The notes under the pieces are model-generated. The model made no database searches and was not told the origin of the DNA. It saw only the letters and a list, made by a program, of their open reading frames with translations. Below are positions 44,105 through 52,974 of a stretch of 64,000 nucleotides of DNA, piece by piece. The stretch covers positions 34,836-98,835 of the forward strand of contig CAYYQN010000014.1 of NCBI GenBank assembly GCA_964473865.1, read 5' to 3'. This DNA is from CAIMUX01 sp964473865 (lineage in GTDB: Bacteria > Eisenbacteria > RBG-16-71-46 > CAIMUX01). Made by a program: the position numbers and the translations under genes. How positions within the stretch are numbered: position 1 is the stretch's first letter; the number at the start of each line of letters is the position of its first letter.

Positions 44105-44500
44105 GTGGAATCACGCCGGGCCATCCGCACGGACCGGGCCCCCGCAGCCATCGGACCGTATTCGCAGGCGATCCAGGACGAGAAGAGCGGCATGCTCTTC
44201 TGCTCCGGACAGATCGGGATCGACCCCGCGGTGGGCGAACTCGTGGCCGGGGGAGTGATCCCCGAGTGCCGGCAGGCGCTGCGCAACTGCGCAGCCTTGC
44301 TCGCCGCGGCCGGCCTCACCATGAGTGATGTCGTGCGGGTCACGCTCTTTCTCGCCGACATGCAGGACTTCGCCGCGGTCAACACGCTCTATGCCGAGGC
44401 GTTCGCGGAGCCGTTCCCGGCGCGGTCCACGGTCGCCGCGGCCGGACTGCCCAAGGGCGCGCGAGTCGAGATCGAGTGCACGGCCATGGCGAGGCGCTGA
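44105..44500 (+). CDS. ridA: RidA/YjgF/UK114 family protein
   Basis: 131 residues, typical length. AIGPYSQAI, FCSGQIGIDP, the arginine of the active site in GARVEIECTAMAR and the DVVRVTLFLADM segment are characteristic. RidA hydrolyses reactive enamines/imines produced by PLP enzymes; trimeric and cytoplasmic. GTG start preceded by GGGAGGA. It lies 48 bases after glmS, likely the same transcript. Confidence 0.9.
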   Translation: MESRRAIRTDRAPAAIGPYSQAIQDEKSGMLFCSGQIGIDPAVGELVAGGVIPECRQALRNCAALLAAAGLTMSDVVRVTLFLADMQDFAAVNTLYAEAFAEPFPARSTVAAAGLPKGARVEIECTAMARR

Positions 44501-44744
44501 GCGGGACCGGCGCCGAATCCGACTCCACAGCTCTGGCCCCGTAGCGATCCGCCGCCACGAACTCCGGCCCGGCGGCGATCCGCAGGTACATACTCTGCCC
44601 GGCGGCGACCCGGCTCGCGCGACAATGGCACTTGCGCGGACGCCGGATCGGGCTCACTCTATTCGCGCTTCGTGACCTACAGGTCGGGTGAGGAGTTGGC
44701 GTGTGGGGCTCCGGTGGGCTTTCCAGCCGTGAACGGAGGTGGCT

Positions 44745-47081
44745 ATGCACCGCGCAAGGACGATTCCCTCTCTCACGCTCGCGTGCCTGCTGACCGGGAC
44801 GATCCCGGTGGTGGTCTCGGGTGAGCCGGCCCGCGGCGAGGCTGGGGACAAGGTTGCTCCGGCCATCCACACCGCGATCAACTACCCGGGGTTCCCGACG
44901 ACGAACCCGGGACCGACGCCCTACTTTCCGGCACTGACGGCGGGCCCCCACCTCATCGCGGCCACGGCGCGGCCGGCGGAAGTGACCGGAACCACCGCGG
45001 ACGTCTTCCTCGTGTTCAGCGAGGACCTGATTCCGGCGAGCATCAGCACCGCCGCCTCGGGTGCCGGCGGGACGGGAAACCCCGACATCTGGGCCTATGG
45101 GTTCACCTTCGCCGGCGTGGCGGCGACCGGCAATACCGTCCGACTGACCGGAGCGATCGGCGCCGATCCAAGCGATCAGGTACGGCTGGCCGCGCTCCAG
45201 GCGGTCACCGGGGTGGACGGCTCGATGAGCAGCGACGTGTCGCCGAGCGTGCTCACTACCGGGCCGGTCATCACCTCGGTGCGCTTCGTGGCCGGTTACG
45301 GCGACTCCCTGGCGGACAACGACTCGCTCCGGGTCACCTTCGACGCCACCGTCGCGTTCGGAGCGGGCGACGGTGCCGGCAACACGTTCTGGCGGACCGA
45401 GGAGTTCGGGATGACCGGGCCTTTCACACCGCCGGCCCATCTGACCTCCACCGTGTCCGGGAGCACGATCTCCCTGGGCCTGAACCGTTGGAACGGCAAC
45501 CCCGGGAACCACCACTTCCGCTTCATCCAGGCGGGGGTGAGCAAGCTGATCGTGGATGCGGGCAAGGTGATCTGGAACGCCGTGGCCACCGAGAACAGCC
45601 GGGGATACGCGATTCCCATCGCCGCCCCGTACGATTCCGGGCCCTTCGCCCGGGCCATCTACTACAACCGGCAGGGCAGCTCCTCGCCGAGCGATGACGA
45701 GATCTGGGTGGTGATGTCCGCCCCGATCGATCCCTTGACCTTCGGGTTCTCCATTGAGGAGGACTTCAACACCGACGTGGACGGTGGCTTCTTCAGCATC
45801 ACGTCCGGCACCGGCACAGTGGCCAGCGCAGCGCCGCTCGACTTCTGCGCGGTCCTGCGGCTGACCGGCTTCGAAAGCTACGAGCTTCCGAGCATGCCGA
45901 TGGACCTGATGGGCGCCCAATACGAAGAACTCGCGAACCATCAAGGCGGGGGTTCGACGACCGGTTCCGTGCCTGTGCTGCGCGGTCCGGGGATCATCCG
46001 CGCCTCCTACGACGACCGGCGGACCGTCGCCCGCGGGGATGATCAGCTCTACCTCTGGCTGAACGAACCGGCGGCGTATCCGGCGAGCATCGGCCTGACT
46101 GACTTCTCGTACTTCGGGTTCAGCAGCAACGGCCTCGGATTGATGACCGACGTGATCGGCGCCACGCAGCGTGTCACGATCCACGGGTTCACCAGCGAAA
46201 ACCACCCGCGTCCGGGATCGCGGATCCGGGCCAACACCGGCAACGGAATCTTCGGCGCCCTCAGCAGCGACGAGATGTATGGGGGCCCGGCGGCTCCGAT
46301 GATCCTGGTGGAGGACGAGACGCGGCCCAGCGCGCTGCAGATGACGGTGGACCCGACGCTGACACGCAGCGTGTGGAACGAAGCCCTGGGAATCGATTCG
46401 GTCTTTGTGGCCTGGGCGGAAGGCGGCAGCGACGACGCCGACCAGTACTTCGCATTCGTCACCAAGGAGATCCCGGACAACATCGATGCCTCCTGGATGA
46501 ACGCCTGCCTTTCGCGCGTCCTTGCCGTGGGGAACCCGCGGCCAGGCGACCTGGACGCGACGATCCGGATCGGATTCCTGGTCGACCCCTCCGAGGGCTC
46601 GCCTCACCCCGGCGCGATCACTCGAAGCGCGGATCTTCTCTCTCCCGACCTGGCGGAGGGCGATCTGTTCTACATCCTGATCGCGGCCGCCGACTACCAG
46701 GGGAACCTGTCGTTGCGGTTCGACCCGTCCAGCGCGGCAAATGCCCTCTTCGGCCCATTCTTCGTCGGTCCGGTCTCCGGCGCTCCGGCGCAGGATGAGA
46801 CACCGGACGCGTTCAGCGTTTCGGTGCGGCCGAACCCGAGCGCGGGCGAGCCCGCCATCCGACTCGGGCTTGCCCGGGGAGGACCCGTCCAGGCGATGGT
46901 CTTCGATGTCGGCGGCGGTCAGGTGCGGGAGCTGTTCGCGGGTTCGCTCCAGGCCGGCGTACGAACGCTGACCTGGGACGGCAGGGACCAGACGGGCCGG
47001 CCGGTCCCCTCCGGCGCCTACTTCGTTCGTGTCGCCGGCGCCGCGGGGCAGAAGACGGAACGGCTGGTGGTCATTCGTTAG
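44745..47081 (+). CDS. Large secreted protein with FlgD-like sorting domain, function unknown
   Basis: 778 residues. Signal peptide about 1-26 (LTLACLLTGTIPVVVSG). The long middle is beta-rich without an enzyme motif I recognise; stretches such as VTGTTADVFLVFSEDLIPASIS and DSLRVTFDATVAF resemble Ig-like repeats that describe surface adhesins. The C-terminus is a FlgD-like domain (RPNPSAGEPAIRLGL to GAYFVRV, ending LVVIR). The ATG at 44745 has GGAGG just upstream; a GTG at 44739 is less likely. A 920-codon frame on the opposite strand is a shadow. About 240 bases upstream of it hold no gene. Confidence 0.85.
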   Translation: MHRARTIPSLTLACLLTGTIPVVVSGEPARGEAGDKVAPAIHTAINYPGFPTTNPGPTPYFPALTAGPHLIAATARPAEVTGTTADVFLVFSEDLIPASISTAASGAGGTGNPDIWAYGFTFAGVAATGNTVRLTGAIGADPSDQVRLAALQAVTGVDGSMSSDVSPSVLTTGPVITSVRFVAGYGDSLADNDSLRVTFDATVAFGAGDGAGNTFWRTEEFGMTGPFTPPAHLTSTVSGSTISLGLNRWNGNPGNHHFRFIQAGVSKLIVDAGKVIWNAVATENSRGYAIPIAAPYDSGPFARAIYYNRQGSSSPSDDEIWVVMSAPIDPLTFGFSIEEDFNTDVDGGFFSITSGTGTVASAAPLDFCAVLRLTGFESYELPSMPMDLMGAQYEELANHQGGGSTTGSVPVLRGPGIIRASYDDRRTVARGDDQLYLWLNEPAAYPASIGLTDFSYFGFSSNGLGLMTDVIGATQRVTIHGFTSENHPRPGSRIRANTGNGIFGALSSDEMYGGPAAPMILVEDETRPSALQMTVDPTLTRSVWNEALGIDSVFVAWAEGGSDDADQYFAFVTKEIPDNIDASWMNACLSRVLAVGNPRPGDLDATIRIGFLVDPSEGSPHPGAITRSADLLSPDLAEGDLFYILIAAADYQGNLSLRFDPSSAANALFGPFFVGPVSGAPAQDETPDAFSVSVRPNPSAGEPAIRLGLARGGPVQAMVFDVGGGQVRELFAGSLQAGVRTLTWDGRDQTGRPVPSGAYFVRVAGAAGQKTERLVVIR

Positions 47082-47122
47082 CCGCCGAGGAATCGACGTC
47101 TCCGGCCGGATCGCCCCCGCCA

Positions 47123-47151
47123 TTGACACCCCTGGGCGCACCCGTTAGGCT
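47123..47151 (+). promoter_or_regulatory. Promoter of the selenocysteine tRNA gene
   Basis: TTGACA (47123-47128), 17 bases, TAGGCT (47146-47151), about 28 bases before the tRNA. This is the best sigma70-type match in the window. Confidence 0.7.
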
Positions 47152-47179
47152 GACCCGTCGATCTCAGCCGAATCGGGGT

Positions 47180-47275
47180 GGGAACGCATGAGTTCTGGTG
47201 GGCTCCAAGGACTTCAAATCCTCTGTCGGGCACTCGCGTGTCCGGGGTGGGTTCGATTCCCACACGTTCCCGCCA
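47180..47275 (+). tRNA. selC: Selenocysteine tRNA (UCA anticodon)
   Basis: 96 bases with encoded CCA and discriminator G. Anticodon loop CTTCAAA gives TCA, reading UGA. Features special to bacterial tRNA-Sec are visible: a long acceptor arm (GGGAACG pairs with CGTTCCC; an eighth C-A position is mismatched), a 6-bp D stem GAGTTC/GGGCTC with a TGGT loop, and a long variable arm (CGGGCAC/GTGTCCG). A suppressor tRNA-Ser is ruled out by the D stem. It implies that the organism decodes some UGA codons as selenocysteine; selA, selB and selD are not in this window. Confidence 0.95.
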
Positions 47276-47297
47276 CTTACCTGGACCGGCGCTTCCG

Positions 47298-48008
47298 GTG
47301 CGAACCGTTCGCAGCTTCCTGATCCTCCTGGTTGTGACCCTCACTCCCGGTGCGGGCCTGGCGGAGGAGGGGGCGCCGGCGCCGCCGGAGAATGCGGTCG
47401 CGCCCGCCGCCTCGGTCGAGGCCCCGGGCGCGGCCGCGTTCGCCGATTCGGCCGCGTTCGCCGATTCCGCCGCGGTGCGCTCCGGCGGGATCGAGGAAGC
47501 GCGGGTTACGGCCGGGGCGGATTCCGCCGCCGCGGTCGTCTCCCGGCGGGTGGCCGCGGCGGGGGCCTCGGAGACCAACCGGGCAATCCCGGTCGGGCCC
47601 TGGCACCAGCGGCCTCGCTGGGTCATGCTACGGTCTCTGGTCGTGCCGGGGTGGGGCCAATGGACCAACGGCCGCCACGTCAAGTCCGCGGTCTTCGCGG
47701 TGGGTGAGGGGTACCTGATCTGGCGCGCGATCGACTACGGCCGGCAGGAGCAGGACAAATGGCGGGAGGTGCTGGCAGAAACCGACCCCGGGATGCTGCC
47801 GGGCCTGGAGCGGCGGCATCGCCGGCTCGGCGAGCACCGGCGGGACTTTACCTGGTGGAGCGTCTTCGCCGGACTCCTCAGCATCGGCGACGCCTACGTC
47901 GACGCCCAGCTCGGGGACTTCGACGCGGAATTCAAGCCGCAGGACAGCAGCGCGGGGCCGCGGGACGAGGAGCCCGACTGGCGCGCCGCGGTGACGTTGC
48001 GGTGGTGA
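47298..48008 (+). CDS. DUF5683-like membrane-associated protein with signal peptide
   Basis: 236 residues from the GTG at 47298. Signal peptide 1-22 (VRSFLILLVVTLTPGAGLA), an Ala/Pro-rich linker containing a 7-residue-scale tandem repeat (AAFADS twice; 18-bp DNA repeat at 47433-47468), then a domain with MLRSLVVPGWGQWTNGRHVKSAVFA and a second hydrophobic stretch (WWSVFAGLLSIGDAYVDAQLG). The PGWGQ element is typical of DUF5683/DUF5698-type envelope proteins; function unknown. The frame is open upstream through the tRNA-Sec gene, which decides against an earlier start. Confidence 0.75.
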   Translation: MRTVRSFLILLVVTLTPGAGLAEEGAPAPPENAVAPAASVEAPGAAAFADSAAFADSAAVRSGGIEEARVTAGADSAAAVVSRRVAAAGASETNRAIPVGPWHQRPRWVMLRSLVVPGWGQWTNGRHVKSAVFAVGEGYLIWRAIDYGRQEQDKWREVLAETDPGMLPGLERRHRRLGEHRRDFTWWSVFAGLLSIGDAYVDAQLGDFDAEFKPQDSSAGPRDEEPDWRAAVTLRW

Positions 48009-48071
48009 GCCCGCGGGACCGGCGGGCGGCGGCGCGTAGCGGGGCTGCGCTTTGGGCGGCGCGGACGGGAC

Positions 48072-49883
48072 ATGGGTATGAGCGGCGAGCACATTCGTAA
48101 CTTCTGCATCATCGCGCACATCGATCACGGGAAGTCGACCCTCGCGGATCGGTTTCTCGACATCTGCCATACCCTGCCGGCCTATCAGATGAAGGACCAG
48201 GTCCTCGACAGCATGGACCTGGAGCGCGAGCGCGGAATCACCATCAAGGCACACTCGATCGCCCTCGACTACACGGCCCGCGACGGCCGGGACTACCGCT
48301 TCCACCTCATCGACACCCCGGGGCACGTCGATTTCTCGTACGAAGTCTCCCGCTCGCTGGCGGCCTGCGAGGGGGCGATCCTGCTGGTCGACGCCAGCCA
48401 GGGAGTCGAGGCCCAGACGGTGGCCAACCTCCACATGGCCCGGGAAGCGAATCTCACGATCATTCCGGTGATCAACAAGATCGACATGCCCGCGGCCCGC
48501 CCGGACGAGGTCCGGGAGCAGATTCGGCACCTCATCCACTGCTCCGAAGACGAGGTCCTGCTGGTCTCGGCCCGGCAGGGGATCGGCATCGCCGAGGTGC
48601 TGGAAGCCGTGGTTGCGCGGATCCCGCCGCCCGCCGGCGACCCCCAAGCGCCGCTGCGGGCGTTGATCTTCGACTCCATCTTCGACAAGTTCCGCGGAGT
48701 GGTCGCCTACGCGCGGATCGTCGACGGTTCGGTGAAGCGCGGAGACCGGATCCGGCTCCTGTCCACCGGGATCGCCTACGACGTGGACGAGGTGGGCTCG
48801 TTGCGGCTCGGCCTGGTGCCGCGGGAGGGCCTGCAGGCCGGGGAGGTCGGCTACGTGCTGGCCGGCATGAAGGTGGTGGCGGACGCCAAGGTGGGCGACA
48901 CCATCGTTCCGGAGAGCTCGGCCGGCATCCAGGCGTTGCCCGGATTCAAGCCGCTGAAGCCGATGGTCTTCTCCGGGCTCTTTCCGGTCGACACCGAGGA
49001 CTACGTCAACCTGCGGGAGGCCCTGGCCAAGCTCGCGCTCAACGACGCGGCCCTGGCCTGGACGCCGGAGACCTCGGCCGCGCTCGGCTTCGGCTTTCGC
49101 TGCGGATTCCTCGGGCCGCTGCATATCGAGATCGTGCAGGAGCGGTTGCACCGCGAATACAACCTGGACATCATCGCCACCATCCCCAACGTGCAGCTGC
49201 GGGCCACGCTCGAGGACGGCACCAAGGTTCAGGTCGACTCTCCGGCGGATATGCCCGATCCCAGCCAGGTGGCCGTCTACGAGGAGCCGTTCATCGAGGC
49301 GCGGATCATCACCCCCGGGGAGTTCGTCGGAAACGTCATGCGGCTCGTGCAGGAGCGCCGGGGAGAGCCGCACGGCATCGACTACCTCGATGCCGAGCGC
49401 GCCCAGCTCACCTATCTGATGCCGCTCTCGGAGATCATCTACGACTTCTACGATCGTCTGAAGTCATGCTCCCGAGGCTACGCCACCCTGGACTACGAGC
49501 TGTTCGATTACCTGGAATCCGACCTGGTGAAGCTGGACGTGTTGCTGAACGGCGAGCCGGTGGACGCCCTCTCGATCGTCGCCCACAAGGACAAAGCCTA
49601 CGAGCGCGGGCGCGACCTGGTCGACCGCCTGCGGAACCTGATCCCGCGGCAGATGTTCCAGATTGCCATCCAGGCCGCCATCGGCGGGAAGATCATCGCC
49701 CGTTCGACCGTCAGCCCGATGCGCAAGGACGTGACCGCCAAGTGCTACGGCGGCGACATCACGCGCAAGCGCAAACTCCTGGAGAAACAAAAGGAAGGAA
49801 AGCGGAAGATGAAGCAGATCGGCACCGTGCATGTCCCGCAGGAGGCGTTTCTCGCCCTGCTGCGCGGCCAGGACGAGCAGTAG
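48072..49883 (+). CDS. lepA: Elongation factor 4 (LepA)
   Basis: 603 residues, the usual LepA length. GTPase motifs: AHIDHGKST (G1), RGITIK (G2), DTPGH (G3), NKID (G4). LepA-specific C-terminal domain ends KRKMKQIGTVHVPQEAFLALL. It back-translocates or remodels stalled ribosomes. The ATG at 48072 is used; one at 48078 is possible. First gene of a plus-strand run lepA-lepB-hemW-dnaJ-pheS-pheT; lepA-lepB order is conserved in many bacteria. Confidence 0.97.
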   Translation: MGMSGEHIRNFCIIAHIDHGKSTLADRFLDICHTLPAYQMKDQVLDSMDLERERGITIKAHSIALDYTARDGRDYRFHLIDTPGHVDFSYEVSRSLAACEGAILLVDASQGVEAQTVANLHMAREANLTIIPVINKIDMPAARPDEVREQIRHLIHCSEDEVLLVSARQGIGIAEVLEAVVARIPPPAGDPQAPLRALIFDSIFDKFRGVVAYARIVDGSVKRGDRIRLLSTGIAYDVDEVGSLRLGLVPREGLQAGEVGYVLAGMKVVADAKVGDTIVPESSAGIQALPGFKPLKPMVFSGLFPVDTEDYVNLREALAKLALNDAALAWTPETSAALGFGFRCGFLGPLHIEIVQERLHREYNLDIIATIPNVQLRATLEDGTKVQVDSPADMPDPSQVAVYEEPFIEARIITPGEFVGNVMRLVQERRGEPHGIDYLDAERAQLTYLMPLSEIIYDFYDRLKSCSRGYATLDYELFDYLESDLVKLDVLLNGEPVDALSIVAHKDKAYERGRDLVDRLRNLIPRQMFQIAIQAAIGGKIIARSTVSPMRKDVTAKCYGGDITRKRKLLEKQKEGKRKMKQIGTVHVPQEAFLALLRGQDEQ

Positions 49884-49895
49884 GAGGCGGCCCCG

Positions 49896-50522
49896 ATGAC
49901 CAACCGGAATCGCGCTGCCACCGAACGGCGTCCGCGAGGATTCCTCCGGGAGACCGTGGAATCCCTGGGAAGCGCCGTCCTCATCTTCCTCGTCATCCGG
50001 TTCTTTGCCTTCCACGCCTTTCGCATCCCCAGCGAGTCGATGGAAAACACGCTGCTGGTCGGCGACTTCCTGTTCGTGAACAAGCTGGCGTACGGGCCGC
50101 GGATTCCCTTCACGACCACCCGCCTGCCCGGCTACACCCACCCCAAGCCGGGAGATGTCATCGTCTTCGAGTATCCCCTGGACCGAAAGACGGCCTACAT
50201 CAAGCGCTGCGTGGCGGTGGAGGGGCAGACGGTCGAGATCCGGAACAAGCAGTTGTTCGTGGACGGCCAGCTCCGCAACGACTCCTGGGAGGTGCACAAG
50301 GACCCCCGGCCCGACCCGCGACGCGACAACTTCGGGCCGTACCGGGTTCCCGCCGGCTTTCTCTTCATGATGGGAGACAACCGGGACTTCTCGGCCGACA
50401 GCCGGGTGTGGGGTCCGCTGGACAAGCGTTTCATCCACGGGAAGGCCTGGGCGATCTACTTCTCCTGGGATCCACTCCGCCACTTTCCCCGCTTCGGGCG
50501 GATGTTCCACGGGATCCACTGA
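49896..50522 (+). CDS. lepB: Signal peptidase I
   Basis: 208 residues. One N-terminal membrane helix (about 22-42, ESLGSAVLIFLVIRFFAF), catalytic S48 in IPSESMENTL and general-base K103 in YIKRCV; later box GDNRDFSADSR. It cleaves Sec and Tat signal peptides on the outer face of the inner membrane, and so serves the many secreted proteins in this window. GTAGGAGGCGG lies before the ATG; 12 bases after lepA. Confidence 0.95.
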   Translation: MTNRNRAATERRPRGFLRETVESLGSAVLIFLVIRFFAFHAFRIPSESMENTLLVGDFLFVNKLAYGPRIPFTTTRLPGYTHPKPGDVIVFEYPLDRKTAYIKRCVAVEGQTVEIRNKQLFVDGQLRNDSWEVHKDPRPDPRRDNFGPYRVPAGFLFMMGDNRDFSADSRVWGPLDKRFIHGKAWAIYFSWDPLRHFPRFGRMFHGIH

Positions 50523-50528
50523 GGTGAC

Positions 50529-51749
50529 GTGACCCTTCCGGCCCACTGGCGCGACTTGGGGCCCGGGATCTATCTGCACGTCCCGTTCTGCCGCCGGCGC
50601 TGCGGCTACTGCGACTTCGCCAGCACCACCGGCGACGCCGCGGCCCGCGGCGCCTTCGTCGCGGATCTGTTGACCGAAATCGGGCAGGCGGCCGCGGCCG
50701 GTTCCTTCGCCGGAGAGACGTTCCGCACGGTCTTCATCGGCGGCGGGACCCCATCTCTGCTGGAGGGCGGACAGATCGCCCGGCTCCTCGATGCCGTGCG
50801 CGCCGCCTGGTCCGTGGCGCCGGATGCCGAAGTGACCCTGGAAGCGAATCCCGAGTCGCTAACGCCCGATCGGCTGGAGGCCTTCCTCCGCGCCGGGGGA
50901 AGCCGCGTCAGTCTCGGCGTCCAGTCGCTGGACGATCGGGCCCTGCGGCTGCTGGACCGGGTGCACGATGCCGCGCTGGCGCGCGCCCGCGCCGCGGAGC
51001 TTCGCGCGCGTCGGGTTTCCTTCAGTGTCGATCTGATCTACGGCCTGCCCGGCTTCGACCTTCGCGATTGGGAAGAGACGCTGGAGCGGGCGCTGGCGCT
51101 CGGCGCCGATCATCTCTCGGCCTATCTGCTCACGCTGGAGCCGGAGACCCCGATGCACGCGGCGGTGTCCGCGGGCGAGCTCGTCCTGCCCGACGAGGAG
51201 GAAGCCCGGGCCCAGTACGAGCTCCTGGTGGAGCGGGCCGCGGCGGCCGGTCTGGCGTGCTACGAGATCTCCAACTTCGCCCGGCCCGGATGGGAGAGCC
51301 GCCACAACCAGAACTACTGGGTTCGGGGCGAATACGTGGGTCTCGGCCCCTCCGCCCACTCGCACCGGCGCGGATGGCGCTGGGCGAACGAGCGCGAGCC
51401 GGCGGCCTGGTCCGGTGCGGTGCGAAGCCCGGAAGACCCGGCCTCGCCGGCCGGGCATCGGATCGCCTCGTGCGAGCGGGTGGGGCCGCACGAGGCGGCC
51501 GAGGAGTGGATCTTCCTGGGCTTGCGGCGTACTGAGGGGGTGCCCTGGGAACTCCTCGCAAGCGCCGCGGGACCCGGTGCGGCGGCCCTCGAACGGCGGG
51601 TGGCGTTTCTGGCCTCCCGGGGACTGCTGGAAAGCCCCGGAGGGTGGCTGCGCCTGGCCCCGACCGCGCGATTCATCTCCGACTCCGTCATCTCCGACTT
51701 GGTGGGATCCCTGGAGGAGTCCCGGCCGCGCGCTCTGGGATCTTGCTGA
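50529..51749 (+). CDS. hemW: HemW-like radical SAM protein (heme chaperone / coproporphyrinogen oxidase family)
   Basis: 406 residues. Radical SAM cluster C21, C25, C28 (CRRRCGYC), then FIGGGTPSLL, SLGVQSLDD and SVDLIYGLPG, all typical for HemW/HemN. HemW proteins bind heme and insert it rather than oxidise coproporphyrinogen; the C-terminal NQNYWVRGEYVGLGPSAHS belongs to that group. The GTG start lies 6 bases after lepB, with GAGGTGAC upstream. Confidence 0.9.
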   Translation: MTLPAHWRDLGPGIYLHVPFCRRRCGYCDFASTTGDAAARGAFVADLLTEIGQAAAAGSFAGETFRTVFIGGGTPSLLEGGQIARLLDAVRAAWSVAPDAEVTLEANPESLTPDRLEAFLRAGGSRVSLGVQSLDDRALRLLDRVHDAALARARAAELRARRVSFSVDLIYGLPGFDLRDWEETLERALALGADHLSAYLLTLEPETPMHAAVSAGELVLPDEEEARAQYELLVERAAAAGLACYEISNFARPGWESRHNQNYWVRGEYVGLGPSAHSHRRGWRWANEREPAAWSGAVRSPEDPASPAGHRIASCERVGPHEAAEEWIFLGLRRTEGVPWELLASAAGPGAAALERRVAFLASRGLLESPGGWLRLAPTARFISDSVISDLVGSLEESRPRALGSC

Positions 51750-51806
51750 AGGGCGGCGGCGCCGATACTCTCTCCAGACCCGTTCACCGGGAATCGAAAG
51801 GAGCTC

Positions 51807-52967
51807 ATGGCCAAACGCGACTACTACGAGGTCCTCGGCGTGGACAAGGGGGCCGATCTCGACACCTTGAAGAAGGCGTATCGAAAGCTCGCGCTCCAGT
51901 ATCACCCGGACCGCAATCCGGGCGACGCCGGCGCGGAGGGGCGTTTCAAGGAGGTCAACGAGGCCTACGAGATCCTGAAGGATCCGCAGAAGCGAGCCGC
52001 CTACGACCAGTTCGGCCATGCCGGGGTCGATCCGGCCGCGGCGGCCTCCGGGGGCTACCGGGGGTCGGGCGGGCTCGGTTTCGACATCGGCGACGCCTTG
52101 CGGGCGTTCATGCGCGAGTTCGGGGGATTCGACATCTTCGGCGGGGAAGGCGGGGGGCACCGCCCGCGCGACAACCGCGGGGGCGACCGGCAGATCCGCT
52201 TGGCGCTCACCCTGGAGGAGATCGCCACCGGCTCGACCAAGAAGGTCCGGGTGAACAAGCTCGTCCCGTGCGGCACCTGCCACGGGCGGGGCAGCGCCAG
52301 CGGCTCGACGGTGACGTGTGACCTTTGCGGCGGCAGCGGACAGCTCCGGCGCGTGCAGCGTTCGTTCCTGGGCCAGATGGTGAGCGTCACCGCCTGCGAG
52401 AAGTGCGGCGGGGAAGGGGAGATCGTGCGGGATCCGTGCACCGTCTGCCGCGGCGCCGGCGTGGTGCAGGGCCAGGAGACGATCTCGATCAACATCCCGC
52501 CGGGGGTGATGGAAGGCAATTACATGACCGTCCGCGGACACGGCGATGCCGGTCCGCGCGGCGGGCCGGCCGGCGACCTGATCGTCGTCATGACGGAGAA
52601 GCCGCACCCGATCTTCGAGCGGCACGGCCGGGACATACTGAGCGATCTGCCGCTCCATCCGCACCAGGCGGTCCTCGGAGTCCGTCTGGAGGTGCCCACC
52701 CTGGGGGGAACGGCGGATGTCGAGATCGAACCGGGAACGATGTCCGGAAAGGTCCTGCGGCCGCGCACGCTTCGGGGCAAAGGGATCCCCGGCCGCGGCG
52801 GCCACGATCCGGGCGACCACTACCTCCGGGTCATCGTGGTGACGCCGGCGAAGCTCACCGCCGAGGAACGCAAACTCTGGGAGCAGATGGCCAAGACGAT
52901 CGGGTCTTCGCCGCCGAAGGTGCAGAAGGGCTTCTTCGACCGGATGCGCGAGGCGTTCGGTCCGTGA
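51807..52967 (+). CDS. dnaJ: Chaperone DnaJ
   Basis: 386 residues. J domain 1-70 with HPD at 33-35, a Gly-rich region (about 75-125), a zinc domain with four CXXCXGXG-type repeats (CGTCHGRG, CDLCGGSG, CEKCGGEG, CTVCRGAG), then the C-terminal substrate-binding domains. Co-chaperone of DnaK. No grpE or dnaK beside it. It follows hemW by 57 bases; GGAGCTC lies before the ATG. Confidence 0.96.
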   Translation: MAKRDYYEVLGVDKGADLDTLKKAYRKLALQYHPDRNPGDAGAEGRFKEVNEAYEILKDPQKRAAYDQFGHAGVDPAAAASGGYRGSGGLGFDIGDALRAFMREFGGFDIFGGEGGGHRPRDNRGGDRQIRLALTLEEIATGSTKKVRVNKLVPCGTCHGRGSASGSTVTCDLCGGSGQLRRVQRSFLGQMVSVTACEKCGGEGEIVRDPCTVCRGAGVVQGQETISINIPPGVMEGNYMTVRGHGDAGPRGGPAGDLIVVMTEKPHPIFERHGRDILSDLPLHPHQAVLGVRLEVPTLGGTADVEIEPGTMSGKVLRPRTLRGKGIPGRGGHDPGDHYLRVIVVTPAKLTAEERKLWEQMAKTIGSSPPKVQKGFFDRMREAFGP

Positions 52968-52974
52968 GGGGACG

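Noticed and set aside
44379..47141. Minus-strand frame of 920 codons
   Set aside because: Antisense shadow of the secreted FlgD-domain protein; no domain and no ribosome binding site.
47178..47297. Upstream extension of the DUF5683-like gene
   Set aside because: The extension is the tRNA-Sec gene itself; the GTG at 47298 gives a proper signal peptide.
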